Below are positions 1 to 8,233 of a DNA stretch of 64,000 nt, piece after piece. Below the pieces are notes generated by a model, which had not been told where the DNA came from, did no database searches, and worked only from the letters and a program-made list of their open reading frames with translations. Positions within the stretch are counted from its first letter, which is position 1. Each line of letters opens with the position of its first letter. The position numbers were made by a program, and so were the translations under genes. This DNA comes from ZC4RG30 sp049841155 (lineage in GTDB: Bacteria; Pseudomonadota; Gammaproteobacteria; Steroidobacterales; Steroidobacteraceae), in contig JASGHI010000004.1 of assembly GCA_049841155.1 (NCBI GenBank), positions 62,001-126,000 on the forward strand. Direction: 5' to 3'.

Positions 1-220
1 AGCGGTGTTCCAGCGGACTGCGGGCGCGTGGCCGGGTGAGCGTGAGGCCCGTGAGGAAGGTGAGGTCGATGGCCGGATCGCCGGCCGCGCGGCGGTAGAG
101 CTCGTTGACCAGCGCTATGGGCTTGCCGATGCCGATGGGCATGCCCACCACGAGCCGCCGGCCGACGCGGCGCAGGACCTCGTCGATGACGAGGTCTGCG
201 CGGTCGAAGTGCTCCGGCAC
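1..220 (-). CDS. Acetyl-CoA hydrolase/transferase family protein, N-terminal fragment
   Basis: Only the first 73 codons are inside the window; the gene continues past base 1. The reading frame begins at a GTG at 220 and gives VPEHFDRADLVIDEVLRRVG, followed by a stretch with GMPIGIGKPIALVNELYRRA and TFLTGLTLTRP. The pattern 'glycine-rich GxPxGxGKP, N-x-LY, then a TxLTLxRP strand' is what I know from the start of bacterial acetyl-CoA hydrolase/CoA-transferase proteins. No ATG is available, the frame stays open upstream for at least 15 codons, and no strong Shine-Dalgarno is visible, so the start is uncertain. It follows yceI by 48 bases on the same strand. Confidence 0.5.
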   Translation of the reverse strand, partial: MPEHFDRADLVIDEVLRRVGRRLVVGMPIGIGKPIALVNELYRRAAGDPAIDLTFLTGLTLTRPRARSPLEHR

Positions 221-268
221 TGAAGACCGGGCCTGTTCACGCCCTGGGACGGAGCAGGCCCCGGCGCA

Positions 269-910
269 TTACTTGCGCTGCGCCGGCGTGGGGGTCGCGG
301 GAATCGCAGGCGCTGCAGCGCGCGGCCGCAGCAGCAGCGAGAAGCTCACTTCCACATCGTCGTTGACCCACTCGGTGGATTTCCACTCGCCCTGGCCCAC
401 GCCGAAGGCCAGGCGCTTGACCGTGGCCGTGCCCTTGAGCGTGGCGACGGGCTTGCCTGCCTCGTTGCCCGGCTGGAAGGTGAAGTGGATGGGCACGTCG
501 CGCGTCACGCCGCGCAGCGTGAGCTTGCCCTGGCCGTCGAAGCCCGTGCCCTTGGCGGCGAAGGTCGTTGCAAGATAGGTGGAGCGCGCGAACTTCGCCG
601 TGTCGAACAGGTCCGCGGTCTTCAGCGTGCCGTCGCGGTCCTTGTCGCGCGTGTCGGCGCTGCCCATGTCGATGGCGACGTCGATCTTGCCCTTGGCAAG
701 GTCGGTGGGCGAGAAATCCACGTTCGCGGTGAATTTCGTGAACCGGCCCGTGGTCTTGGCGCCGGCCTGCACGAAGTTGAACTCCAGCGTGCTTTTCGCC
801 GGATCGGCGGCCCATTGCAGGGGTGCCGGTTCGGCGGCGCGCGCGCCCGTTGCGGCAAGCAACAGCGCAGCGAAGGCGGGCAGGAGCCGGGGGTGGAGTG
901 TGGTCATCAT
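269..910 (-). CDS. YceI family periplasmic protein
   Basis: 213-residue protein with a clear Sec signal peptide (hydrophobic LLPAFAALLLAATG, cleavage near ARA-AEP at about residue 26). The mature part is a YceI lipocalin-like beta-barrel: WAADPAKSTLEFNF at its start, the GxF..F...V.F central strand, LKTADLFDTAKF, then LTLRGVTRDV and the closing VEVSFSLLLRP. YceI proteins bind polyprenoid or amphiphilic ligands in the periplasm. An Ala/Pro-rich tail of about 15 residues follows the barrel. Start ATG 910 is preferred to longer open frames because it gives a proper signal peptide. It lies 26 bases after cytochrome b561, a common partner of YceI, suggesting co-transcription. Confidence 0.9.
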   Translation of the reverse strand: MMTTLHPRLLPAFAALLLAATGARAAEPAPLQWAADPAKSTLEFNFVQAGAKTTGRFTKFTANVDFSPTDLAKGKIDVAIDMGSADTRDKDRDGTLKTADLFDTAKFARSTYLATTFAAKGTGFDGQGKLTLRGVTRDVPIHFTFQPGNEAGKPVATLKGTATVKRLAFGVGQGEWKSTEWVNDDVEVSFSLLLRPRAAAPAIPATPTPAQRK

Positions 911-936
911 CGTTGATCCTCTGGGTGTCGAAGGGG

Positions 937-1497
937 TCAGCGCAGGCGTCCGAAGGGCAGCATGCGCAGCAGGATGTTGTCCTTGCGGATGAAGTGGTGC
1001 TGGAAGGCCGCGGCCACGTGCAGCGCGGCCAGCGCCACCAGCGCCAGGGCCAGCGTGTCGTGCACGCTGTGCAGGGTATTGAACAGCGACTCGCTGGGCG
1101 CGACGAAGTCCGGCAGCCTCACCAGGTTGAACCAGCTGACCGGATAGTTCTTGGCCGACGACATGGCCCAGCCGGACAGCGGCATCGCGAACAGCAGCAC
1201 GTAGAGCCCCTGGTGCGTCAGATGGCCCAGGAAGCGTTCCCAGGGCTTCAGGTCCCCGGGCAGTTCGGGGGAACGCCCCCGGTTGTAGAACTTCCATGCC
1301 AGCCGCAGCACCGCCAGCGCCAGGATGGTGATGCCGACGGACTTGTGGCGCGCATAGGTCGCAAGTTTGGCCAGGCCCAGGGGCAGCTTCTCGGCCTGCC
1401 AGGCCAGCCAGAACTGCAGCAGGATCAGCGCCACGATGATCCAGTGGAAGGTCTTGGCGACGGCGCCCCAGCGTTCGGTAGTGTTCGTCAGTGCCAC
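937..1497 (-). CDS. Cytochrome b561 (CybB-like) membrane protein
   Basis: 186-residue four-helix membrane protein of the bacterial cytochrome b561 family. Candidate haem-ligand histidines are His18 in TFHW at the start of helix 1, His51 in RHKSVG, His143/His146 in TLHSVHD and His160 in LHVAAAFQHHF. Hydrophobic spans are roughly residues 19-33, 53-68, 97-111 and 147-165. The family moves electrons between quinol and periplasmic or superoxide-type acceptors. It sits directly between the S46 peptidase (4 bases upstream) and yceI (26 bases downstream) on one strand. The b561-YceI pairing is a recurrent gene order in proteobacteria. Confidence 0.9.
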   Translation of the reverse strand: MALTNTTERWGAVAKTFHWIIVALILLQFWLAWQAEKLPLGLAKLATYARHKSVGITILALAVLRLAWKFYNRGRSPELPGDLKPWERFLGHLTHQGLYVLLFAMPLSGWAMSSAKNYPVSWFNLVRLPDFVAPSESLFNTLHSVHDTLALALVALAALHVAAAFQHHFIRKDNILLRMLPFGRLR

Positions 1498-1501
1498 GTG
1501 T

Positions 1502-3559
1502 TTACAGCCCCAGTTCCCTGCTCAGCTCCCGTGCATCATAAACCTGTGTGAGCGCGACGCGCATGATGGCCGGATGGACGGCGATGGCGCGGTTTTTTGC
1601 GGCGTCGAACCAGTAGGACCCGGATATGGAGTGAATGTTCCCGTCGAAGATCAGGCCCACGATTTCGCCCGCGGCGTTGATCAGCGGGCTGCCGGAGTTG
1701 CCGCCGACGATGTCGCTGTTGGTGGAGAGGTTGAAATAGGTCTCCGGGTCCAGCTGGGCGCGCTTCGCGGTCCAGCTGTCCGGCAGGCGGAACGGTTCGC
1801 TGCCCGTGGCGCGCTCGTAGGCGCGCGCGAGCTTCGTGAACGGCGGCACCGGCGCGCCGGCCTCGTCCCAGCCCTGCACGGAGCCATAGTTCAGGCGCAG
1901 CGTGAACGTGGCATCCGGATAGATGCGCGTGCCATAGGCCGCAAAGCGGGCGCGCGCGATCTTTTCCTGGGCCGCGTCGATCACCGCCTCGACCTCGTCC
2001 TCCATCTCGCGGCGCAGCGTGCGCGCCGGCTCGTCCACCAGTTTTGCGATGCGGATCATCGGATCCTGCGAGGCGTCGATCGCGGCCTGGCCGCCGTCCC
2101 AGAGCTGCTTGCGCAGCGCCGGATCGGCAAGCCCGGAGCCATCGACGAGCGCCGCAGCCAGCGCGTCGGGCGAGAACTCGGCCAGCAGCGTGCGCACCAG
2201 CGCGTGATCGGGGCCCAGGAACTCGCGCATGCGCTCCACGCCGAAGGAGAAAGTGAGCTTCTCGCGCTCCGGATACACCGGCACCGCCGCAGTGAGCTGC
2301 CGCTCCAGCGCGGGCAGGGCCGTGTCCACGTATTCGCGCAGCCGCTCCTCGCTGGGCTTGCGCCGCTCGGCCGCGGCGCGTACCAGCGTACGCGCATAGC
2401 GGAACAGCACGCTGTTGAAGCCCGCGCCGCCTTCGATGAAGGTGTAGGGCACCGAGAGCTGCATCTCGCGCTGCGCGGCGCGGGCAATGTCGGCCCAGGG
2501 ATCCTCGCCCGCCGGGAAGGCCGCGCGGCGGCGCAGATCGGCTTCCGCGGCGCGCTTCTGCTCCAGCAGAGCCGGGTCGAGCAGCGCGTCGAGCTCCTTG
2601 CGCCGCACCTTGATGCCGTTCTCCAGCGAGCTCAGGGGATCGGCGGCGATGCGCGCGGCTTCGGTGCCGGTCTTGGCGAACTGGATGTAGCGGCCGCGCA
2701 GCTCCGACGCGCGCAGCAGCCACAGCGGCAGTTCGGCGCGCTGCGCCTCCAGCTGCGCCACGGTCAGCAGCCGGTCGGTGGAGCCGGGATGCCCGGACAC
2801 GAACACGGCCTCGTTCGCGGCGGGTCCGGCCCAGTTGATCTGCAGATGATCCGGCGTGACGGCCGGCTTGCCGTTCTCGTAGGCGCGCAGAAGGGTCATG
2901 TCCAGGCACCAGCGCGGAAACTGGAAATTGTCCGGGTCGCCGCCGAAGGCGGCGATGGCATCCTCGGGCGCGAAGGCGATGCGCACATCGTCGTAGCGCT
3001 TGTACTGGTAGAGGAAGTACTGCCCGCCCTGGTACAGCGTCACCGATTCGCAGCGGCGCGGGTCGCGTGTGCCGGCCGCCTTTTCGCAGGCCTGTTCCAG
3101 CTGCGTGAGCGCCTTCTTGCGCGCCTCGTTGGCGGCACGGTCGCCGAGGCCGGCGGTGGCGGCGTTCACCCTGGCAGTGATGTCCTCCATCTTCATCAGC
3201 ACGTCGGCGTACTGCGTGGGGCAGCGCACTTCCTCGGCGCGCGTGGCGGCCAGGAAGCCGTCGCGCAGACGGTCCCGGTCGGAGGTGGAGATCTGCGCCA
3301 GGCAGGAGGCCGCGCAGTGGTGGTTGGTGAGGATGAGTCCCTGGCCCGAGATAAACGAGGCCGTGCAGTTGGAAAGCCGCAGCGTGGCGCGGCGCACGCG
3401 GTCCAGCCACTGCGGCGTGATCTTTGCGCCCAGCTGCTGCTGCACGGCGGCGGCTGGAAAGTTGTCGTAGGTCCACATGCCTTCATCGGCATGGGCGGGC
3501 AGGGTGGTCAGCGCCGCTGCGGCGGCTGCCAGGAGGGAAAGTCGGAGCGTGCTGGTCAT
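1502..3559 (-). CDS. S46 family dipeptidyl-peptidase (DPP7/DPP11-type)
   Basis: 685-residue exported serine exopeptidase. A signal peptide (LSLLAAAAAALTTLPAHA) precedes mature DEGMWTYDNFP, the typical opening of S46 peptidases. The catalytic residues are visible: His in LTNHHCA (80/81), Asp in FGGDPDNFQFPR (208/210) and Ser622 in GGNSGSPL. The residue following LIFD (about 640) is Gly, as in DPP7-type enzymes preferring hydrophobic P1 residues; DPP11-type enzymes have Arg there (family knowledge, position inferred). Length matches the family (about 680-720). The enzyme releases N-terminal dipeptides from peptides in the periplasm. With the M2 peptidase elsewhere in the window it points to a peptide-scavenging lifestyle. 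Confidence 0.93.
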   Translation of the reverse strand: MTSTLRLSLLAAAAAALTTLPAHADEGMWTYDNFPAAAVQQQLGAKITPQWLDRVRRATLRLSNCTASFISGQGLILTNHHCAASCLAQISTSDRDRLRDGFLAATRAEEVRCPTQYADVLMKMEDITARVNAATAGLGDRAANEARKKALTQLEQACEKAAGTRDPRRCESVTLYQGGQYFLYQYKRYDDVRIAFAPEDAIAAFGGDPDNFQFPRWCLDMTLLRAYENGKPAVTPDHLQINWAGPAANEAVFVSGHPGSTDRLLTVAQLEAQRAELPLWLLRASELRGRYIQFAKTGTEAARIAADPLSSLENGIKVRRKELDALLDPALLEQKRAAEADLRRRAAFPAGEDPWADIARAAQREMQLSVPYTFIEGGAGFNSVLFRYARTLVRAAAERRKPSEERLREYVDTALPALERQLTAAVPVYPEREKLTFSFGVERMREFLGPDHALVRTLLAEFSPDALAAALVDGSGLADPALRKQLWDGGQAAIDASQDPMIRIAKLVDEPARTLRREMEDEVEAVIDAAQEKIARARFAAYGTRIYPDATFTLRLNYGSVQGWDEAGAPVPPFTKLARAYERATGSEPFRLPDSWTAKRAQLDPETYFNLSTNSDIVGGNSGSPLINAAGEIVGLIFDGNIHSISGSYWFDAAKNRAIAVHPAIMRVALTQVYDARELSRELGL

Positions 3560-3586
3560 GGGGTTATGAAGCCATCCTCCGCGTTG

Positions 3587-4240
3587 TCACGCAAGCGCGA
3601 GTGCCAGCAGATCCTCAGGCGAACGCAGCTGCAGCGCGCCGCCCGCTCCCATCGGCAGCGGCCGTTCTTCCAGCTCGAATCCGCGGGCCTCCAGGCGGTC
3701 CGCCGCGCTGGCCGGGTCCGGATGCCGGAACAGCAGCACCGGACCGGCGTGTTCCTCGGGCCGGTGCCAGGCCAGCGGCCAGGCGCCGCTCATGCCCAGG
3801 CGCCGCCAGAATGCTTCGACGCCGGCTGGTCTTGCCGCCGGCAGCGACAGCCGCCGGAAAGTCCCCAGCAGGGTGCTCGCCGGCAGGTCGGCAGGCGCGG
3901 AGAAACTGCGTGCTTCGAGCACGCGCAAGGCGGTGCCTGCAGGGTCGGTGAGCTCGAGCTGGTTGAAGGCATCGCTGCCCAGCACGGCGCTGGCTGCAAT
4001 GCCCATGGATTCGAGCTCGCGATGCAGCCGGGCGACGTCGGGCTGCACGAAGGTCAGCGTCAATGGCCGTGCGGCCACGCCATGCAGACCCAGCGCAAGG
4101 CCGCCGCAGCACATCACGCCGTAGGCATGCGGCCAGATGTCTCCCGCAGTTGCGGCGGCGAAGCCGAGCCGCCGGTAGTGATCGAAGGATGCGCCCGTGT
4201 CCGGCGCATGCAGCGAGAACTCGAGCAGCTGGCCCAGCAT
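3587..4240 (-). CDS. VOC (glyoxalase/bleomycin-resistance) superfamily protein
   Basis: 217-residue protein with two vicinal-oxygen-chelate-like modules. The first starts LLEFSLHAPDTGASFDHYRRLGF and closes LELTDPAGTALRVLEAR. The second starts LSLPAARPAGVEAFWRRLG and closes GALQLRSPEDLLALAL. The paired beta-alpha-beta-beta-beta layout fits a VOC fold. The usual metal ligands are not obvious, so it may be a non-catalytic binding member or use a divergent site. No signal peptide, so cytoplasmic. It follows hemH by 19 bases and precedes the S46 gene by 27, in the same minus-strand run. Substrate unknown. Confidence 0.7.
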   Translation of the reverse strand: MLGQLLEFSLHAPDTGASFDHYRRLGFAAATAGDIWPHAYGVMCCGGLALGLHGVAARPLTLTFVQPDVARLHRELESMGIAASAVLGSDAFNQLELTDPAGTALRVLEARSFSAPADLPASTLLGTFRRLSLPAARPAGVEAFWRRLGMSGAWPLAWHRPEEHAGPVLLFRHPDPASAADRLEARGFELEERPLPMGAGGALQLRSPEDLLALALA

Positions 4241-4259
4241 GTCCGGTGGAACCTGGCGG

Positions 4260-5270
4260 CTAGTACTGCGCCAGCAGTCCCGCGAGCAGTTCGACCTGCG
4301 CCGGGCCTGCGTTGAGCGCCGGAATGTAGCGCAGCGCCTCGCCGCCGGCCGCGCGGAACACGGCGCCGTACTCGTGGCCGATTTCGTCCACCGTCTCCAG
4401 GCAGTCCACGGCGAATCCGGGGCAGATGGCGTCGAGCTGCTTGACGCCGCGGCGCGCCAGCTGCACCACGTGCTCTTCGGTGTAGGGCTTCAGCCATTCG
4501 GCGCGGCCCACGCGCGACTGATAGCTCAGCGACCATTCTGTGTCGCCCAGGGCGAGCCGCGCCGCCAGCGCGCGCGCCGTGGTTTCGCACCGGCGTGCGT
4601 AGGGGTCGCCCCGCTCCACGTACTGCCGCGGAATGCCGTGGAAGGTGATGAGCAGGTGATCGCCGGCGCCCCGCTCCGCGCGGTGCGCGCGCACGCTGGC
4701 GGCGAGCGCATCGAGATAAAGAGGGTTGTCGGCGTAGTCGGGCACGGTGTGCACTTGCGGCAGGAAGCGCCAGTGGCGCAGTGCTTCACCCACCTGGTCG
4801 CAGGCTGCCGCGGTGGTGGTGCCTGAGTACTGCGGAAACAGCGGCAGCACCACGATGCGCTGCGCACCGGCCGCGCGCAGCGCGTCGAGTCCCTGCGCCA
4901 CATCCGGCGTGGAATAGAGCATGCCCAGTTCCACCGCCACCTCGGCGCCGCGCTGCGCCGACAGCCGCTGCGCCAGCGCCTGGCGCAGCTCGCGCGAATG
5001 CACCAGCAGCGGCGAGCCGGCCGCGGTCCAGATGCGGCGGTACTTGGGCAGTACGCGCGCGGGCCGCAGCGGCAGGATGGCCAGATGCAGGATGGGATAC
5101 CAGATGGCCCGCGGCAGTTCGATGGTGCGCCGGTCGCTGAGCAGGCGGCGCAGGAAATTGCGCACGCCGCGCGCGTCGAGGGTATCGGGCGTGCCCGAGT
5201 TCACGAGCAGCACGCCGAGCTTGCGGGGCCGGGCGTCGTCGAATGCCGGCGAGGGGCTGTAGCCGGGCAT
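4260..5270 (-). CDS. hemH: Ferrochelatase
   Basis: 336-residue ferrochelatase, which inserts Fe2+ into protoporphyrin IX in the last step of haem synthesis. Family landmarks: GVLLVNSGTPD at the N-terminus, VVLPLFPQYSGTTT in the middle, the catalytic His211 in LLITFHGIP, SYQSRVGRAEWLKPYT, and Glu292 in CLETVDEIGHEY. Length is normal for the bacterial soluble type. ATG 5270 is chosen over longer open frame because it begins just before the conserved core and overlaps the stop of the dienelactone hydrolase gene by one base (TGATG), implying translational coupling. Confidence 0.97.
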   Translation of the reverse strand: MPGYSPSPAFDDARPRKLGVLLVNSGTPDTLDARGVRNFLRRLLSDRRTIELPRAIWYPILHLAILPLRPARVLPKYRRIWTAAGSPLLVHSRELRQALAQRLSAQRGAEVAVELGMLYSTPDVAQGLDALRAAGAQRIVVLPLFPQYSGTTTAAACDQVGEALRHWRFLPQVHTVPDYADNPLYLDALAASVRAHRAERGAGDHLLITFHGIPRQYVERGDPYARRCETTARALAARLALGDTEWSLSYQSRVGRAEWLKPYTEEHVVQLARRGVKQLDAICPGFAVDCLETVDEIGHEYGAVFRAAGGEALRYIPALNAGPAQVELLAGLLAQY

Positions 5271-5941
5271 CACTCCTCGGACAGATGACGGCCCAGGAAA
5301 TCCAGGGTGCGCGCGCGCGCAAGCTTTGCGGCGCCGGCGTCGTAACTGGGGCGCGGATCGCAGTTGAAGCCGTGATCGGCCTCGTAGATGTGGAACTCGC
5401 CGGCCGGATCTGCCGCGCGGATGCGCTCGATGGCCTCGGGCGGAATGCTGCGGTCGCGCGTGCCGAAGTGGTAGAGCACCGGAACCCGCGGCCTGAGGTC
5501 GAGGTTCTCGACGATGCGTGTGCCGTAGTAGGCCACGGCGGCGGCCACCGGCAGTTCGCAGGCGGCGATGTAGGCCACCGTGCCGCCCCAGCAATAGCCG
5601 ACGATGCCGACGCGGCCGGCATGCTTGACCACATTGATGGCGGCCGCCACATCCAGCAGCAGCTTGTCGCGCGGGATCTGCAGCACGTAGCCGCGCCCCT
5701 GCTGCAGCGATTCGGCGGAGTAGTCCAGCTCGATGTTGCGCTTCACGCGGTCGAACAGCGAGGGCGCGATGGCGAGATAACCCGCAGCGGCAAAGCCTTC
5801 GGTGACGGCACGTATGTGCGCATTGACGCCGAAAATCTCCTGCGCCACCACCACGGCGCCCCGGGGCGCGCCGGCGGGCGGCACCAGCCAGGCATCGAAC
5901 TCGTGGCCGTCGCGGGCCATCAGGCGCATGAATTCAGGCAT
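5270..5941 (-). CDS. Dienelactone hydrolase family protein
   Basis: 223-residue cytoplasmic alpha/beta-hydrolase of the dienelactone hydrolase family. The triad is intact: nucleophile Cys117 in GYCWGG, Asp163 in FGTRDRSIP and His190 in EADHGFNC. The VVVAQEIFGVN strand that forms the oxyanion region is also present. True dienelactone hydrolase acts in chlorocatechol degradation, but most members have unassigned ester substrates and nothing here suggests an aromatic pathway. Its stop overlaps the hemH start; TspO stops 15 bases upstream. Being between tspO and hemH, both linked to porphyrins, may be coincidental. Confidence 0.9.
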   Translation of the reverse strand: MPEFMRLMARDGHEFDAWLVPPAGAPRGAVVVAQEIFGVNAHIRAVTEGFAAAGYLAIAPSLFDRVKRNIELDYSAESLQQGRGYVLQIPRDKLLLDVAAAINVVKHAGRVGIVGYCWGGTVAYIAACELPVAAAVAYYGTRIVENLDLRPRVPVLYHFGTRDRSIPPEAIERIRAADPAGEFHIYEADHGFNCDPRPSYDAGAAKLARARTLDFLGRHLSEE

Positions 5942-5956
5942 GTTTCCTCGGCAGGT

Positions 5957-6478
5957 TCACAGCAGGCCGGGATTGAGTTTCCACAGCGCGGCGGTCAGCG
6001 CCACGGCGAAGCCGGTCCACAGCAGATAGGGTAGCAGCAGCAGGGCAGCGGTGCGCTGCACCTGCCAGAATGCCCATGCAGTGGCCACCAGCAGCATCCA
6101 CAGCAGCGCCACGTCGATGAGTGCGACGGCGCCGAGGTGCTGGCGGAAGAACAGCCACGACCACAGCGCATTCGCACCCAGCTGGATGAAGAACAGCGGC
6201 AGCGCGACGCCGCTGAAGCTGGCGCGCGCCCGCCACAACAGCAGCGCGGCGACAGCCATCAGCACATAGAGCACGGTCCAGACCGGAGCGAAGAGCTCCG
6301 CCGGCGGCGCCCAGACGGGTCTGGCCAGCAGCGCATAGAAGGCGCGCGCATCGCGCGCAGCCATGGCGCCGGCAACGGCCGTGGCCAGCACCGCAAGCAC
6401 GATCACCGCCACTGCGCGCCACTGACCGCGCGGCGCACCGGGCCGGATGCGCAGTTCCGGACCGCTGGCCCGCGTCAT
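5957..6478 (-). CDS. TspO/MBR family tryptophan-rich sensory protein
   Basis: 173-residue, five-helix membrane protein of the TspO/peripheral benzodiazepine receptor family. The family motifs are RPVWAPPAELFAPVWTVLYVLMAVAA in helix 1-2 (read in parts), QLGANALWSWLFF, WMLLVATAWAFW and LLPYLLWTGFAVALTAALWKLNP. TspO binds porphyrins and modulates tetrapyrrole efflux or photodegradation. The start ATG 6478 overlaps the thiolase stop (ATGA). Location one gene away from hemH is consistent with a tetrapyrrole link. The N-terminus has an additional helix preceded by a basic 20-residue extension. Confidence 0.93.
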   Translation of the reverse strand: MTRASGPELRIRPGAPRGQWRAVAVIVLAVLATAVAGAMAARDARAFYALLARPVWAPPAELFAPVWTVLYVLMAVAALLLWRARASFSGVALPLFFIQLGANALWSWLFFRQHLGAVALIDVALLWMLLVATAWAFWQVQRTAALLLLPYLLWTGFAVALTAALWKLNPGLL

Positions 6479-7782
6479 CCTGCCACTGGCGTCGCGCGCT
6501 GCACGATGGCGGCAACGCCCATGCCGCCCGCAGTGCAGATGGAGATCAGGCCGCGCTGCGCCTGGGGGCGCTCCTCGAAGATCCTCGCCGCAGTGGCGAG
6601 GATGCGGGCACCGGTGGCCGCGAAGGGATGCCCGACGGCGATGCTGCTGCCATGGATGTTGAGCTTGCTGCGGTCGATGGCTCCCAGCGGCTGGTCGCGG
6701 TGCAGGCGCTCGCGGCAGTATTCGGCCGATTCCCAAGCCGCCAGCGTGCACAGCACCTGGGCGGCAAAGGCCTCGTGGATTTCGTAGAAGTCGAAATCCT
6801 GCAGCGCCAGGCCGGCATCCCTGAGCATTTCGGACACCGCGTACGCCGGCGCCATCAGCAGCCCGTCGTGGCCGCTGGCGAAATCCACCGCCCAGGTCTT
6901 GCCGTGGGTGAGCAGTGCCTTGACGGGCAGGTTGCGTTCGGCAGCCCAGCTCTCGCTGGCCAGCAGCACGGCAGCGGCGCCGTCGGTGAGCGGCGTGCTG
7001 TTGCCCGCGGTGAGCGTGCCGGCGCCCGAGGTGTCGAATGCGGGCTTGAGCTTGGCGAGTTTCTCCAGGGAGGTGTCGGCGCGTACGTTGTTGTCCTGGG
7101 CGAGGCCCAGGTAGGGCACGACGAGCTCCGCGTTGAAACCGGATTTCCACGCCGCGGCGGCGGCGTGATGGCTGCGCATGGCGAGCTCGTCCTGCGCCTG
7201 GCGCGTGATCTTCCAGGTCTTGGCCATGATCTCGCAGCTCTGGCCCATGGAAAGCCCGGTACGCGGCTCGATCACGCCCGGCATCACCGGCCTGAAGTGC
7301 CGGGGACGCAGGCCCAGCCAGGGTTTGATGCGCTGTGCGAGGCTGCGCCCGCGGTAGCTCGCCAGCAGCAGGTCGCGGTAGGCCTTGGGGTAGACCACGG
7401 GCGGGTCGCTGATGCTGTCCACGCCCGCGGCTATGCCCGCGTCGATCTGTCCCAGCGCGATCTTGTCGGCGACCAGTATGGCGGCTTCGAGGCTGGTGCC
7501 GCAGGCGCGCTGGATGTCCAGGCCCGGCGTCTGCGGGTCGAGGCCGGAGGAAAGCACCGATTCACGCACCAGGTTGAAGTCCTTCGAGTGCTTGATGACG
7601 GCGCCGCCGATCACGTCGCCGAGGCGCTGCCCCGCGAGGCCGAACTTGTCGACCAGCCCGCGCAGCGCGGCGGTGAGCATTTCCTGGTTGCCGACCCGGG
7701 CGTAGGCGCCGTGGGCGCGCGCAAACGGAATGCGCGTGCCGCCGAGGATGGCGACGCTCCGGACCGATTTTCCTGCCAGCAT
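6475..7782 (-). CDS. Acetyl-CoA C-acyltransferase (FadI-like thiolase)
   Basis: 435-residue thiolase, closest in pattern to FadI, the trifunctional-type beta-ketothiolase. Visible are GGTRIPFAR at the N-terminus, nucleophile Cys94 in QRACGTS, SMGQSCEIMAKTWKITRQAQDE, NSTPLTDGAAAVLLASES, EIHEAFAAQ, His385 in GHPFAATGAR and Cys416 in CTAGGMG. It cleaves 3-ketoacyl-CoA to acetyl-CoA in beta-oxidation, or the reverse condensation. No fadJ/fadB partner is adjacent, unlike fadIJ operons, so the physiological partner is elsewhere. Stop overlaps the tspO start by four bases. Confidence 0.92.
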   Translation of the reverse strand: MLAGKSVRSVAILGGTRIPFARAHGAYARVGNQEMLTAALRGLVDKFGLAGQRLGDVIGGAVIKHSKDFNLVRESVLSSGLDPQTPGLDIQRACGTSLEAAILVADKIALGQIDAGIAAGVDSISDPPVVYPKAYRDLLLASYRGRSLAQRIKPWLGLRPRHFRPVMPGVIEPRTGLSMGQSCEIMAKTWKITRQAQDELAMRSHHAAAAAWKSGFNAELVVPYLGLAQDNNVRADTSLEKLAKLKPAFDTSGAGTLTAGNSTPLTDGAAAVLLASESWAAERNLPVKALLTHGKTWAVDFASGHDGLLMAPAYAVSEMLRDAGLALQDFDFYEIHEAFAAQVLCTLAAWESAEYCRERLHRDQPLGAIDRSKLNIHGSSIAVGHPFAATGARILATAARIFEERPQAQRGLISICTAGGMGVAAIVQRATPVAG

Positions 7783-7827
7783 GCGGTCTCCTGCTTGATG
7801 CAGGCTTAGGATGCCATCAGCGGCGTC

Positions 7828-8172
7828 CTACTGATAGCCGTAGCCCAGCGTCCGGATCGCCTTGACGATGCCATCCTCGATGGTGACCTGGCGCATGAAC
7901 TGGTTTGGTCCCAGGTTGAAGGTCCAGGTCTCCACCACTTTCTCCACCGGGCCGCCGGGCAGCTGCCAGGGGCGGCCGTAACGCCACACCACCGCCGGCC
8001 GCAATACCGCGCGGCGGTCCACCTGCACCGGGTCGCCGCAGCGCGCGATCACCTCGGCGGCGCTGTCGCCCTCGGTGACCAGCCGGTTGCCGCAGCGGAA
8101 GGCAAAGGCCTCCCGCGGCAGGCACAGCAGTGCCAGCAGGACGGCGAGCACGAGTGGAACCGGGCGGCGCAT
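7828..8172 (-). CDS. DUF2845-type small exported protein
   Basis: 114-residue protein with a signal peptide (LVLAVLLALLCLPREAFA) followed by FRCGNRLVTEGDSAAEVIARCGDP, a pattern I associate with DUF2845: two cysteines (about residues 27 and 45) able to form a disulphide and a C-terminal half ending VTIEDGIVKAIRTLGYGYQ. It resembles a small SmpA/BamE-like fold (GDSAAEVIARCGDP, like 'G.s..eV...lG.P'). Function unknown; expected in the periplasm. It is the first gene of the minus-strand run, divergent from gshA with 61 bases between the starts. Confidence 0.8.
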   Translation of the reverse strand: MRRPVPLVLAVLLALLCLPREAFAFRCGNRLVTEGDSAAEVIARCGDPVQVDRRAVLRPAVVWRYGRPWQLPGGPVEKVVETWTFNLGPNQFMRQVTIEDGIVKAIRTLGYGYQ

Positions 8173-8233
8173 GGGGAAACGTTACGCCGCGCAGAATGAA
8201 CCGGCAATGAAGGCCGGTGTAGACTGCGCCGAC

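Noticed and set aside
1367..4315. A 982-codon plus-strand open frame opposite the S46 and VOC genes
   Set aside because: Low-complexity antisense product; the minus-strand genes have catalytic motifs and signal peptides.
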